Shown here piece after piece: positions 1-8,971 of a stretch of DNA of 64,000 nucleotides. The first letter of the stretch is position 1; each line of letters opens with the position of its first letter. The notes under the pieces are model-generated. The model ran no database searches, was not told where the DNA came from, and was given only the letters and a program-made list of their open reading frames with translations. Both the position numbers and the translations under genes were made by a program. The stretch lies in the NCBI GenBank assembly GCA_001931535.1, contig CP016211.1, forward strand, positions 834,501 to 898,500, in the 5' to 3' direction. Source of the DNA: Minicystis rosea (GTDB lineage Bacteria; Myxococcota_A; Polyangia; Polyangiales; Polyangiaceae).

Positions 1-1227
1 GGCCTCGTCGCTCTTGCAGAGGGCCACCTGCGACGCATCGCGATCGGCCTTCTCTTCGGGGGCCTTCTCGTCGAGCTCGCCGACGTCGACCGCGGGGAGC
101 ACGCGCGCGCCGTCGATCTTGCGCGCGAAGAGGTGCGAAGCGGTGCCCTGCTTGGCGATGCTCCGGTTCACCAGCCAGTCGAACGCGAGCGCGAGCTGCG
201 CGGGGGAGTCGACGTCGGTCGGCTGCAGGATCGATTGATCCGTGGTCGGGCCGACGGCCGGCTGGTGCACGACGCGGATGTCCTTGGCGCCGTCCTTCCG
301 CGTGGCGAACACGATCGATCCATCGCTGCGCGCGGCCGCGCCGTAGGCCACCGTGGCCGCGATGGCGTGCCGGCCGTCCGAGGGGAAGATGCCGAGCTGC
401 CCGCGATCGCCCGCGAAGAAGAAGGGACGCGCGCCGTCCTCGGTCGAGCCCACGAGGCGCAGGCCGGGGCTCAGCGTAGCCACCGCCTCCGGCACCTTCT
501 GGCATTTGATGGTGGGATCGGCGGCGTTGACCGTGCAGACCACCGGGCCTTCCGGCGAGTCCTTCTGATCGACGAGGAAGTGCAGCTTGTTGAGGTGCGC
601 GCCGCTCTCGCGGATGTTCGCCACCGAGAAGCCGCCCGAGAGCACCTTGGGGAGGCCCTTGAACTGCTCGTGCGTGAAGAGCACCGCCGCAGGCTTGGGG
701 CCGGCGACCGCGTTGGGCGGCGGCGTGGCCTTGAGCTTGGCGGTGGTGGCCTCGGTGAAGAGGTGATCGATCTCGTTGTGGAGATCGGCCGAGGCCGAGA
801 CGTCCGCCTTGAGGGCCTTGGCCAGCGCCTCGGCGGCGGCGGCGAGCGGGGTGTCGCCGGCGTGCTCTTTGAGCGAGTAAGCGTGGGTCGCGCAGTTGAC
901 CGGCCAGGGCGATTCACCGGCCTTGGTCCGCTTCTCGGCGGGGATGCCCACGACGCCGAGCTTCACGTTGGCGACGCGCGCGCTCGGCGTCTCGTCCGGC
1001 TTCAGCGCGTCGGCGCCGAGCAGGCACGTCGACAGCGCGCCGAAGGTCTCTTCCCGGGCGGCAGCGTCACGCGTGTCGATCGTCTTCGCAGCGATGAACA
1101 CGCCCACCCCCAACACCACCACCCCGATGCCACCGAAGACGAGGATGCGCTTGTGGCGCCCCTCGCTCCCCAGGGCCTGCATTGCGAGTCGGGTCGTCAG
1201 CTCGGCGAGCTCGGGCTTTCTTGCCAT
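1..1227 (-). CDS. Membrane-anchored hypothetical protein (3' end cut by window)
   Basis: Reading the minus strand from an ATG at 1227 gives an uninterrupted frame of 409 codons to the left edge, so the C-terminus lies outside the window. The protein starts with a short polar segment, then one hydrophobic helix at about residues 27-47 (ILVFGGIGVVVLGVGVFIAA), followed by a long soluble part with several Cys (for example CATHAYS, VCTVNAAD). The soluble part alternates short beta-like stretches and contains no motif I recognise. It is probably a type II membrane protein with its bulk in the periplasm. It is divergent from the Ser/Thr kinase at 1552. I do not recognise the family; coding status rests on the open frame, strong third-position GC and the sensible N-terminal anchor. 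Confidence 0.75.
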   Translation of the reverse strand, partial: MARKPELAELTTRLAMQALGSEGRHKRILVFGGIGVVVLGVGVFIAAKTIDTRDAAAREETFGALSTCLLGADALKPDETPSARVANVKLGVVGIPAEKRTKAGESPWPVNCATHAYSLKEHAGDTPLAAAAEALAKALKADVSASADLHNEIDHLFTEATTAKLKATPPPNAVAGPKPAAVLFTHEQFKGLPKVLSGGFSVANIRESGAHLNKLHFLVDQKDSPEGPVVCTVNAADPTIKCQKVPEAVATLSPGLRLVGSTEDGARPFFFAGDRGQLGIFPSDGRHAIAATVAYGAAARSDGSIVFATRKDGAKDIRVVHQPAVGPTTDQSILQPTDVDSPAQLALAFDWLVNRSIAKQGTASHLFARKIDGARVLPAVDVGELDEKAPEEKADRDASQVALCKSDEA

Positions 1228-1551
1228 GGCGTAGGGGGCGCAGTATCCCGTGATGAAGCGTCCGCTCGCAACATTGCTGACGCTTCGGCCCTCGGTATCG
1301 TTGCGGGCCGACTCACGAATGGGCCCCGCGGCGTTCGCGCTCGCGGCCCTCTCGACCCCGCGTGCCCCACGCCGCTCGCCCCGCGCGACATCGAGACGCT
1401 GGGCTTTCCGTCACCTCGCTGTCACGATGGGCCCGAGCGGCTCCACCATCATGGGCCGCTCCCGCGCCGATTCTTCGTTGCAAGGGCCGGCGCGCGGGCC
1501 CGATCGTCGATCCCTTCGCGTCTCGAACGCCGACAAGGACGCAGAGCTCCG
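1228..1551. promoter_or_regulatory. Divergent intergenic region, 324 bp
   Basis: This region separates the minus-strand membrane protein from the kinase. It must hold both promoters. I see no strong dyad or gene. Open frames run through it on the plus strand into the kinase, but their residue composition is Arg/Gly-rich and unlike a conserved protein, so I treat it as non-coding. Confidence 0.4.
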
Positions 1552-2973
1552 GTGAAGAAGTCCTCCATCCCGCAAGAGGCCCGCCTCGTCCCCGGCTACC
1601 GCCTCGACGATCGCTACGAGCTGCTCTACCCCTACGCGCAGGGCGGGATGGCCACGGTGTGGCTCGCGCGCGTCCAGGGCAAGCACGGCTTCGAGAAGCT
1701 CGTGGCCATCAAGACGATCCTCTCGCACCTCGCGCGGGAGGAAGGCTTCCGCGCCATGTTCCTCGACGAGGCGAGCATCGCCGCGCGCATCCGCCACCCC
1801 AACGTGGCCGACATCCTCGACCTCGGGGAGGAGCACGACACGCTCTACATGGTCCTCGAGTGGATCAACGGCGACGCGTGGTCGAAGCTGTGGAACGCCG
1901 TCCACCAGGCGGGCCAGCCGTTCCCGCTCGATCTGCTCCTCCGCATCGGCGCCGACGCGTGCGCCGGTCTCCACGCCGCGCACGAGCTCACCGACGAGAT
2001 CGGCAACCCGCTCGGCGTGGTCCACCGCGACGTCTCGCCGCAGAACATCCTCATCAGCGTGGCCGGCGTCACGAAGGTGATCGACTTCGGCATCGCCAAG
2101 GCGATGGACCGCACCAGCGAGCAGACCAAGACGGGGATGATCAAGGGCAAGGCGCAGTACGCCGCGCCCGAGCAGGTGCGCGGCGAGAACGCCGATCGCC
2201 GCGTCGACGTCTGGGCGATGGGCACGATCCTCTACCACTACCTCGCAGGGAAGCTTCCGTTCGAGGGCAAGAACGATCTCCACACCCTGAAGCTCCTGAC
2301 CTCCGGCCGCCCGCCGCCGCCGCTCCCGCCGCAGGTGCCGCCGCAGGTGGCGCAGGTGGTGATGCGCGCGCTCGCGCCCTTGCCGGAGCAGCGCTTCCAG
2401 ACCGCGCTCGACATGCAGCGCGCGCTCGAGGCCGTGATCTCCACGCCGGTGACCACCACCGACGTGGCCGCCTTCATGGTGCAGCACCTCGCCGAGCGCA
2501 TCGAGATGCGCCGCACCGATCTCGCCGAAGCGATCGCCGAAGCCGACGAGCGCAGCGGCAAGCCCAAGGGCCCGCGCCAGCGCCTCGGCACCTTCCCCGA
2601 GCTCGCGCGTCCCGTCGCGTTGGATCAAGCGCTCGGCCGCGCGCGCGCCGGTGAATCGAGCGGCGTCCCGCAGGTCTCGGCCGCCGCCGCCGCGCGCATC
2701 GTGGGCGATGGATCTGCGGCCCCCGCCGCCGCAAGCCCCAGCGCCGCGCCTCCCGCCCTCGCGCCCGCCGCGCCGCGCGCCGAGGAGGAAGTGCCCACGC
2801 GAACGCAGGGCGCTCCCACGATCATCACGCGCTCGCACTGGGCCCTCATGATCGTGGCCGCGCTCGTGCCCATCGGGGTCTGGTCCCTCGTCGCCTACGT
2901 CGCCGTCACCGGCCCCATCGGTCGCGTCAAGGCACCCGCACCGGCCGCCAGCGGAGCCCCGAGCGCGCATTGA
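1552..2973 (+). CDS. Ser/Thr protein kinase with C-terminal membrane anchor
   Basis: This 473-residue kinase of the bacterial Hanks type has a glycine loop (AQGGMATVW, about residues 28-36), a catalytic Lys in VAIK (about 54), a catalytic loop VVHRDVSPQN (about 157) and an intact IDFG (about 177). An Ala/Pro-rich linker and one hydrophobic helix near residues 430-450 (ALMIVAALVPIGVWSLVAYV) follow, leaving a very short extracytoplasmic tail. There is therefore no obvious sensor domain outside the membrane. The HRDVSPQN loop is typical of myxobacterial kinases. I chose the GTG at 1552 because homology-like sequence begins just after it and the upstream in-frame extension is Arg/Gly-rich without kinase features. 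Substrate unknown. Confidence 0.9.
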   Translation: MKKSSIPQEARLVPGYRLDDRYELLYPYAQGGMATVWLARVQGKHGFEKLVAIKTILSHLAREEGFRAMFLDEASIAARIRHPNVADILDLGEEHDTLYMVLEWINGDAWSKLWNAVHQAGQPFPLDLLLRIGADACAGLHAAHELTDEIGNPLGVVHRDVSPQNILISVAGVTKVIDFGIAKAMDRTSEQTKTGMIKGKAQYAAPEQVRGENADRRVDVWAMGTILYHYLAGKLPFEGKNDLHTLKLLTSGRPPPPLPPQVPPQVAQVVMRALAPLPEQRFQTALDMQRALEAVISTPVTTTDVAAFMVQHLAERIEMRRTDLAEAIAEADERSGKPKGPRQRLGTFPELARPVALDQALGRARAGESSGVPQVSAAAAARIVGDGSAAPAAASPSAAPPALAPAAPRAEEEVPTRTQGAPTIITRSHWALMIVAALVPIGVWSLVAYVAVTGPIGRVKAPAPAASGAPSAH

Positions 2974-3107
2974 TCGAGGGCTCCGCGCCCCTCCGACCCC
3001 AACCTGGATGGAAGCGTCGTCGCCGGCTTCGGTGACTCGATGTCGCCGCCGTCCATCGTCACGCGTGCGTCGAGCTCGTCCAACATGCTCGTGACGCCAC
3101 TCGAATG

Positions 3108-3719
3108 CTAAGGGGCTTTGAAACCCAAATCGCCATTGCTTTTCAGGAGCCTCAGGGACCCGCCGCCGTTTCTGATGCCGAGATCGATGAGCGCTCTGGA
3201 CCCTTGGTCGCCCAGCTGGAGGAGCGGGTTTCCGAGCAGCGCGCCGGACATGTAGAACATGCCGTCGCCGTCTTCGGCCCTGAACGCCGCACCGGCGACG
3301 TTGGCTGTCACGATGGCCCGGCTCTTTCCCTCGACATCGAACAGGCGCAAACCCTCCTTGCTGGCGATGCTCACTTCACCCGCGCTGAGGCGCCCCCTCT
3401 GATTTCCCTGATCATCGAAGACGGCCAGCCCGACGCCCGCGGGGAAGTCGTTGCCCTCGTGACGCTGGTTGGCGAGCTCCCCGACGACCACACGGACCCG
3501 CCCTGCGCCGTCCACCACCTCGATTCGCTTGGCGCGGAGCAGCGCTTGCGGCGACTCTGCAGCGGCTTCGCGGCACCATCTCGAAAGGAACGGTGCCATG
3601 GTGAGGACGCCGGAGAGGCCGATGGCGATGCGAAACATTCGGCTCTGACGCCGGAGATCGCGACGGAGTCGTTCGTTGTCTTCCCGCAGGCCCGTGAGGC
3701 GATCTTCGATGCTGTTCAT
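3108..3719 (-). CDS. Coiled-coil/single-TM hypothetical protein with beta-repeat tail
   Basis: The 203-residue product starts at ATG 3719 with a charged coiled-coil segment (SIEDRLTGLREDNERLRRDL). One membrane helix follows at about residues 30-50 (MFRIAIGLSGVLTMAPFL), then a tail of short repeated beta units that share a pattern such as LFDVEGKSRA, VFDDQGNQRG and LLQLGDQGSR. Those units resemble the repeated strands seen in many surface or periplasmic beta-solenoid proteins, but I do not recognise the family. An in-frame upstream extension to 3863 exists but lacks protein-like composition. It is transcribed alone, convergent with the kinase at 2973. Confidence 0.75.
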   Translation of the reverse strand: MNSIEDRLTGLREDNERLRRDLRRQSRMFRIAIGLSGVLTMAPFLSRWCREAAAESPQALLRAKRIEVVDGAGRVRVVVGELANQRHEGNDFPAGVGLAVFDDQGNQRGRLSAGEVSIASKEGLRLFDVEGKSRAIVTANVAGAAFRAEDGDGMFYMSGALLGNPLLQLGDQGSRALIDLGIRNGGGSLRLLKSNGDLGFKAP

Positions 3720-4290
3720 ACACCGCTCGGAGCCAGGGTGACAACGCATGGAGCCCCTGCTCCAGCGAGGTAGCGACGACCGTTCGGTGTTGCCATGGCG
3801 ATCCCTTCGTACAATCGATGGTATCGAGCACGAGAAACCTAGTTGGATGTGCATTGGACGCAAGCTGCGGCCCCACGACGGTGCCTATCGTGCGGCATGT
3901 CGGCCCGCGCATCGATGGGTGGAATGTGCGAAAGGGACATGGCTCGACGATCCCACGGAGTTGCCCGACGCGAGAAAACGAGAAGAGGATGTAGAGCGCT
4001 CGTCGAAACAGGGCGATCGGCTCGATGCGCCCAAGGCCCTTGGCCGGAGCTGCGCTCCGCTCCTCATCATCGCCGCGACATGGGGCGTCGCGCCACTTCG
4101 TCGCGATGGACATCGTAGGTCACAGTGGGTTTGTTCGGCGGCGCGGAGATGGTGAGTTGTTGCGAAATGCGTTTGGGCCAGGTACGTTCCCCAGGCGACG
4201 AATACGCGGGCCCCGGAGGCGAATGCGCCGCCAGGTTGCTCGGCGCGGAGACTCGTCGCGCCGCTTCGCCCTCTCACGCATGGAGAATCG
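3720..4290. other. Intergenic region of 571 bp, no gene supported
   Basis: The region lies between the divergent coiled-coil protein and the small lipoprotein. Open frames on both strands are Ser/Arg-rich with no conserved pattern, and overall base composition is less GC-extreme than in the flanking genes. It probably holds the two promoters. I see nothing else definable in it. Confidence 0.4.
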
Positions 4291-4536
4291 ATGATGCTTC
4301 GGAAGTTGTCGGCAATCATTGTCGCCACCGTGTTTCTCGCGCTCACGCAACAGGCGTGCGGCGTTGCGGTGGACGATTCGCAAGACGAGACGCCCGTCGA
4401 GAGCGCCGTGACGGCCGAAGCGCAGGAGCCCCTGGACGAGCTCGCGGCGGACTGCACCAAAAACTCGGACTGCCTCTCCGACGAGAGTTGTCTCGGTGGT
4501 AAATGCAGGAGGCTCCAGCAATACCCCGATCCCTGA
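4291..4536 (+). CDS. Small Cys-rich lipoprotein-like protein
   Basis: The 81-residue product has a signal peptide (LSAIIVATVFLALTQQACG) ending in a plausible but imperfect lipobox, an acidic linker, and a C-terminal Cys cluster, CTKNSDCLSDESCLGGKC, with four closely spaced Cys that could form two disulfides. Small C-x5-C-x5-C-x4-C modules of this kind are common in secreted myxobacterial proteins. A GGAGA element sits just ahead of tandem ATGs (4291 and 4294), and the second ATG has the better spacing. The downstream neighbour, after 45 bp, is a SUKH protein, so the two may be cotranscribed. Function unknown. Confidence 0.7.
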   Translation: MMLRKLSAIIVATVFLALTQQACGVAVDDSQDETPVESAVTAEAQEPLDELAADCTKNSDCLSDESCLGGKCRRLQQYPDP

Positions 4537-4581
4537 TGGGAGGAGCCCAAAGCCACCGCGAGAAACCCAACGCTCCACTCT

Positions 4582-5172
4582 ATGTATACGCCTGACTTCC
4601 CACGACTGCTCGATGGTGACTTCCGTCTCCTGACCGCGCAGGTCCCGCCTTCCCCTTCGGAGATCCGGCAGGTGCGCTCCGCATTGGAGGTGGATTTTCC
4701 CATCGCCTACATGGATGTGATGGCGCAGCTCGGCGCGATTTACCTCGAAGTGAAGCCGGACGTGTGGCCCAAACCGGCGGAGTTTCAATCGGGCCCGCGC
4801 TGGGAGCTGATGAATGCGCTCATCCTGTTGGGCATGCCTTCTGCGCAGGAGAAGGAAGGCTTTCCCGACATGCTGAACATCACGGCCATCACCACCGTGT
4901 TCCGCGAACGGTTCCGCCCCGATCTCGTGCCGTTCTTCAAATGGGAGAACGACAGATCGATCTACTGCTTCGGGCCCTATGCGCGCATGTTCCGCGTGGA
5001 CTACGAAAACCCGACCGAAGCGGTGCCGGTGGAGCAGGACTTCAGCGTGTTTTTCGAGGAGCAGGTGCGGCTCCTCGTGCAGCGCAAGAACGAGTACCGC
5101 GCGAAGCACGGCACGGCGTCACGGAAAAAGGGCGGCGGTTTCTGGTCGAAGGTGTTCGGCAGGAAGGGTTGA
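4582..5172 (+). CDS. SMI1/KNR4 (SUKH) family protein
   Basis: This 196-residue protein fits the SUKH superfamily: an early helix-strand unit (PSPSEIRQVRSALEVDFPIAY), a central hydrophobic part around ELMNALILLG, then FFKWENDRSIYCFGP, whose acidic/aromatic pattern resembles the SUKH core, and FFEEQVRLLV. The C-terminus is a basic, Gly-rich tail (KKGGGFWSKVFGRKG). In bacteria, SUKH proteins often act as immunity proteins for polymorphic or contact-dependent toxins. No toxin gene is adjacent here, so immunity is only an inference and a housekeeping or solitary role is possible. It follows the Cys-rich lipoprotein by 45 bp on the same strand. Confidence 0.75.
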   Translation: MYTPDFPRLLDGDFRLLTAQVPPSPSEIRQVRSALEVDFPIAYMDVMAQLGAIYLEVKPDVWPKPAEFQSGPRWELMNALILLGMPSAQEKEGFPDMLNITAITTVFRERFRPDLVPFFKWENDRSIYCFGPYARMFRVDYENPTEAVPVEQDFSVFFEEQVRLLVQRKNEYRAKHGTASRKKGGGFWSKVFGRKG

Positions 5173-5203
5173 AGATGGGACGAGAGATCGATTTACGGTG
5201 AAT

Positions 5204-7372
5204 TCACGGGGAAACCTCACCTGCGTCGCATCGGCCCACAGGCATCTTGTCGGGGTGAGGGTGCTTGTTCGAGAGGACGAACGCCGACAGGTCCCAAGCC
5301 TCTTGGGCGGTCAGCTCGCCGCCGGCGTGGAAAGGCATGTTCCCGTGCACGAAGGCCGCGAAGCTCTCCGGCTTGCCCATGCCGGCGTCCTTGCGGAACG
5401 AGCAGCCCCCCCAGAGCGCCGGGCGGAAATACGTATCGTGCGCATAGCGCCCATGCCCGTCGACTCCATGGCAGAAGGCGCATTTCTGCAGGAACGTCGC
5501 CTCGCCGCGCGCTTCGTCACCGGTGCCGCCGCTGATCGGCGGATACGGCGCCGCCGGCATCGGGGGCTTCTGCGTCGCGTTCCACGTTCGATCGAGGAAG
5601 CTCATGTAGGTGAGGATGGCTTGCATGTCCTGGCTCTCGGCGCAGCCCGTCCCCACGTCGCAGAGCGGCTTCCCATTCATGCTCCGCTCGAAGCATTGAT
5701 TGATGCGTGCTTGTAGGCCGGTGGGATCGTAGTGCGTCCCGGGAGGGCAGGTGAAGCCTGCCTCGCTCGGTGCGGCCGGCCCAGGGCCGGAGACGCAATC
5801 GTACTTGGTGAACATCCCCACCCACCAAGAAGCATTCACGTCGCGCCCCGCGTCCAAATGGCAGCTCGTGCAATGAAGCTTGGCGCCGACGTTCCCCGGC
5901 AGACACTCATAGGTGTGATCGGCGAGCGCGCGCCCCCGACAGGCGGTCGCGCCCGGCGGCGGGCAGGGCGCACCTCGCTCCGGCGGCTGGCAGCTCGGGC
6001 CGGCGATCACGTTGGGATCGGGCAACTTCGGCGCGGCCAACCCGAGCACGAAGGTGAAGTCCGAGGACACGAATCGATCGTTCCGCGCCGTCCGCGCCAT
6101 CGCGTGACAGCCCATGCAGCTCGACGAACCCTGAATGAACGACTCCAGGGTGGTATTGGCAAGGATGGGTGGATTGACCGTGAACACCGTCGTCGGCTGC
6201 GGCATGGTGCTTTGCGCGGGGAGGGGCCATTGCGCGTTCACCAGGCGGTAATGGGCGTAGGGCGTGCCGGCGAGGGCGCCGTCCACGGCCTGGTTGAGCG
6301 CTTGCACGTTGTCGAGGGCTTGGGGGACGGGATGGTCGCAATCAGGGTCTTTGTCGGGGATCGGCGTGCGCCGCATGATCTGATTGGGCACGTGCGCCGG
6401 CGTTTGCACGTTCTCTTTGCATCCGGTGCACGCCGGATCGCGGAACGTGGGCGGGCTCCCTTCTTCGGGCTCCACGTTGCCGGCCTGCTCGAAGGTCGAC
6501 CAGATCCATTGCGGCGCGCTCGCGGTCTTGCTCATCACGTGAAAGCCCACGAGGCCCATGCGCTCGTCGTGATAGGCCGTCTTGCAAACCCCCTTGTCGT
6601 CGACGTCGCAGACACAAGCCGTCATGGATTGGAAGCGCTCTTGGTCGGCCTCCGCGATGGGCAGCCACGCAGCCTTCACGAGGATCGAGCCCGGCGGAAA
6701 CTGGGTCGCGTCGAGCTTCCTTTGGGCGTCGGCGCTCCACCACGTGCCTTCCGTGATGGCCCGGTATGCGACCTGATTCAGGCGGATCTCGTAACGGGTG
6801 ACATGGCGCTTCTGATCCGTCAGCGTGATGGGGAGGGTGGCGTCGGCGCCGGTGGGCTGCTGATCATCGCCCTCCATGTGAGCGCTCTTGGAGGTGAAAC
6901 GGAGCACGCGGCTCGACGTGCATCCGGGCGGGAGCGGCCCGCTCGTCCCCCAAGGCAGCGGCGGCAAAGGCACGTTGCCGGCGGCGTGGAAGACGTCGTG
7001 CACATCCATCCATCGCTCCCAAACGGTGGGCGTCGGGGCGCCGAGCGGGAGGCCTGGATCGGGCACACCCGGCTCCGACGTGGAGCTCGGCCATGAGAGC
7101 GCGAGGAACGTTTGCCACGCGAAGAGGTCGACGGCGCGCTGCACCACGATGGGATTCGGTTGCGCCAGGCCTCCTTGGACGTCCGTCGGTTGCGCGCAGC
7201 TCACCGACACGGGCGCGAGGTTCGCGCCGCACAGCTCCGGAAGCGCGACCGCCGGACCGAGGCAGAGCGGGCCGCCCTCGGTGATCACCGGCGTTTCGGC
7301 GCGCGGCGCGTGACACGACGCAGCCGCGACGACCGTCGTCAGCAGGGCCATCCGGACACGGGACGTGGGCAT
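5204..7372 (-). CDS. Triheme c-type cytochrome lipoprotein
   Basis: The 722-residue lipoprotein begins at ATG 7372 (MPTSRVRMALLTTVVAAASC), where the Cys is a likely lipid-anchored residue. Three heme c attachment motifs are present: CMGCH near residue 418, CTSCH near 500 and CAFCH near 630; a fourth, CTGCK, lacks the His ligand. The last motif lies in a cytochrome c-like domain with a KPPMPAAPYPP segment and Met-rich C-terminus (GNMPFHAGG) that could supply the axial Met. The long N-terminal part resembles the 'cytochrome family protein' architecture seen in soil bacteria. It probably acts in periplasmic electron transfer, but donor and acceptor are unknown. It ends tail to tail with the SUKH gene, 31 bp apart. 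Confidence 0.85.
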   Translation of the reverse strand: MPTSRVRMALLTTVVAAASCHAPRAETPVITEGGPLCLGPAVALPELCGANLAPVSVSCAQPTDVQGGLAQPNPIVVQRAVDLFAWQTFLALSWPSSTSEPGVPDPGLPLGAPTPTVWERWMDVHDVFHAAGNVPLPPLPWGTSGPLPPGCTSSRVLRFTSKSAHMEGDDQQPTGADATLPITLTDQKRHVTRYEIRLNQVAYRAITEGTWWSADAQRKLDATQFPPGSILVKAAWLPIAEADQERFQSMTACVCDVDDKGVCKTAYHDERMGLVGFHVMSKTASAPQWIWSTFEQAGNVEPEEGSPPTFRDPACTGCKENVQTPAHVPNQIMRRTPIPDKDPDCDHPVPQALDNVQALNQAVDGALAGTPYAHYRLVNAQWPLPAQSTMPQPTTVFTVNPPILANTTLESFIQGSSSCMGCHAMARTARNDRFVSSDFTFVLGLAAPKLPDPNVIAGPSCQPPERGAPCPPPGATACRGRALADHTYECLPGNVGAKLHCTSCHLDAGRDVNASWWVGMFTKYDCVSGPGPAAPSEAGFTCPPGTHYDPTGLQARINQCFERSMNGKPLCDVGTGCAESQDMQAILTYMSFLDRTWNATQKPPMPAAPYPPISGGTGDEARGEATFLQKCAFCHGVDGHGRYAHDTYFRPALWGGCSFRKDAGMGKPESFAAFVHGNMPFHAGGELTAQEAWDLSAFVLSNKHPHPDKMPVGRCDAGEVSP

Positions 7373-7546
7373 GAGGCGCCATAGCCGGCAAGCGCAGTGC
7401 CGTCGACAGGATCGTCGTTTGCCCGAGAGAATTTGCCGATTCGCCGCGTGCTGGCCGTGCGCACCGCCCGGGGAGGGGCGGCCGCGCACGAGGGTCGATG
7501 CGGTGTCGTGCGCGGCGCAAAGGGTGGTGGAGATGCGTTGGGTGGC

Positions 7547-8050
7547 TCAATGGACCCGCGTCGACGCTTCGCCGAGCGCCTTTTCCAGCTCGTCGAGCTG
7601 GAGACGCAGGGTCTCCTTCGCGGCCGCGAAGTCGTCCGCGGTCACCCGATCGAGCGCGACCAAATCACGTTTCAGCGAAGCGCGTTTGTCGTCGATGTCG
7701 CGCATCATCGCCGACAGCTCGGCGCGGGTGCGATCGCCCGAGCGCTCGATTTGCGCCTCCAGGACATCGGCCTTGGTCGAGAGCAAGTCGAGCTCGCGTT
7801 GGACCTTGGCGCGCAGGGCTTCGCGTGATTCGCGCAGCGTGGTCTCCGCGCGGCGGGTATCTTCGTCCACCTTGGCTTGGGCCTTCTGCGTCTTGTCTTC
7901 GGCCGCCTCGCGGGCCTCCGTGCTCACCTCGGCGGCCTTGGCTTGGGATTCGCGGAGCTGGGCCTGCGCATCGGCCGGCGTCTCGGCGCAGGCGGGCAGC
8001 AGGGCGAGCGTGAAGGCCACGAGGGTGCCTTTGAACATCGCATGTCGCAT
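7547..8050 (-). CDS. Coiled-coil lipoprotein
   Basis: The 167-residue product has a signal peptide and lipobox (VAFTLALLPAC), so it should be anchored in the outer membrane. The rest is almost entirely heptad-like, Ala/Glu/Lys/Arg-rich helix (for example EVSTEAREAAEDKTQKAQAKV), predicted to form a long coiled coil as in Lpp-type or apolipoprotein-like spacers. An AGGAG sits about 8 bp upstream of ATG 8050, which decides the start. It is the last of four small minus-strand genes whose families (Lmo0937-like, CsbD, YtxH) are linked to envelope or general stress. A structural or stress role is inferred. Confidence 0.85.
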   Translation of the reverse strand: MRHAMFKGTLVAFTLALLPACAETPADAQAQLRESQAKAAEVSTEAREAAEDKTQKAQAKVDEDTRRAETTLRESREALRAKVQRELDLLSTKADVLEAQIERSGDRTRAELSAMMRDIDDKRASLKRDLVALDRVTADDFAAAKETLRLQLDELEKALGEASTRVH

Positions 8051-8109
8051 GATGATCTCCTCTCATGTCTCGTTGCGAAGGGGCGGAGCGACGGTGTCGC
8101 CGCGCGCCG

Positions 8110-8262
8110 CTACACTTCCCGCGGCGGCCCTTGGATGAGCCGAATCGCCACCATGATGATGGCCAACACCACGAGCAGGTGAATGAACCCGCCCAGCGTG
8201 TACGAGCTCACGAGCCCGAGGGCCCAGAGCACCACGAGGAGGATGGCGAAGGTCCACAACAT
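8110..8262 (-). CDS. Lmo0937-like small membrane protein
   Basis: The 50-residue protein consists of two membrane helices (LWTFAILLVVLWALGLVSSY and HLLVVLAIIMVAIRLIQG) joined by TLGGFIH, which is the signature of the Lmo0937/DUF5670 family of tiny membrane proteins. The AGGAG before ATG 8262 fixes the start, and a longer upstream frame lacks any support. Members of this family are commonly found next to CsbD and similar stress genes, as here. No biochemical function is established. Confidence 0.85.
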   Translation of the reverse strand: MLWTFAILLVVLWALGLVSSYTLGGFIHLLVVLAIIMVAIRLIQGPPREV

Positions 8263-8688
8263 GTGTCGTTCTCCTGTCGTTGCGCCGGACGCCGCGTGTG
8301 GCGTGCTGTGCGTCACGGGCTCGAGTCGAGGGCCGGCGGCGGCGCGCTTGGGGGGCGCGCGCGCCGCCGCCGGCACGATCGAGTCTGCGTTTCAGAGGGG
8401 CCGGGCTTTCGCCCAGCGTCGTCATCGGATCGAGCGTGGGGCTCGTGGTCCGATCGATTCGTCACGAGCCGGCGCCATCGCGAGGCTCGGGACGAAGCCC
8501 GAGGAGACGGCCCAGGATCGCGACGCGACATCCATCGCGTACAGCGCTTCTTCGAGACGCAGGTGCCACGCGCCCGAGCTCCGGTTGGAGAGCGGCGCTG
8601 CCCGGCGTGGGCCTCGCGCGCTCCTGGCTTGTCTCCTCGGACCTCGGCCCGAGCTTCGCGATCGCGTCGTCGCGGGTGAGGTGTGGGG
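8263..8688. other. Intergenic region of 426 bp
   Basis: The region lies between the CsbD and Lmo0937-like genes, both on the minus strand. It is large for a within-operon gap, which suggests that the two genes have separate promoters. No frame in it has convincing protein composition and I see no strong hairpin. Confidence 0.4.
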
Positions 8689-8886
8689 CTATGCCCGTCT
8701 CACGATCTCCTTGATCTGCTTCTCGGCGTCCTCGCGCATGAGGCCATAACGCTGCTGGAGGATGCCGTAGATTTGCTCGCTGTTGCCGGCGACGACGTCG
8801 AGATCGTCATCGGTCAGCTCACCCCATTTGGTGCGGAGCGCGCCCTTCACCTGACGCCACTTGCCTTCGAAGATGTCTTTGTTCAT
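8689..8886 (-). CDS. CsbD family stress protein
   Basis: The 65-residue protein MNKDIFEGKWRQVKGALRTK matches the CsbD family through its full length: the N-terminal F-x-G-x-W-x-Q-x-K-G-x-x-K segment, the WGELTDDDLD middle and the final EDAEKQIKEIV. CsbD-like proteins are abundant, small and soluble, and are induced under general stress (SigB in Bacillus); their molecular action is unknown. A GAGGAGAG element precedes ATG 8886. It sits 85 bp downstream of the YtxH gene on the same strand. Confidence 0.95.
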   Translation of the reverse strand: MNKDIFEGKWRQVKGALRTKWGELTDDDLDVVAGNSEQIYGILQQRYGLMREDAEKQIKEIVRRA

Positions 8887-8971
8887 CGGCTCTCTCCTCG
8901 ATGATGGCGGGCATCGTTGCCCGGCCTTCGGGTCGATGGCTGCGGTGAGCGGCGCTGCCGCTCGCGTGATC

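Noticed and set aside
133..1551. In-frame N-terminal extension of the first Ser/Thr kinase by 473 codons
   Set aside because: The extension overlaps the minus-strand membrane protein over its whole length, has Arg/Gly-rich sequence, and the kinase domain starts normally after the GTG at 1552.
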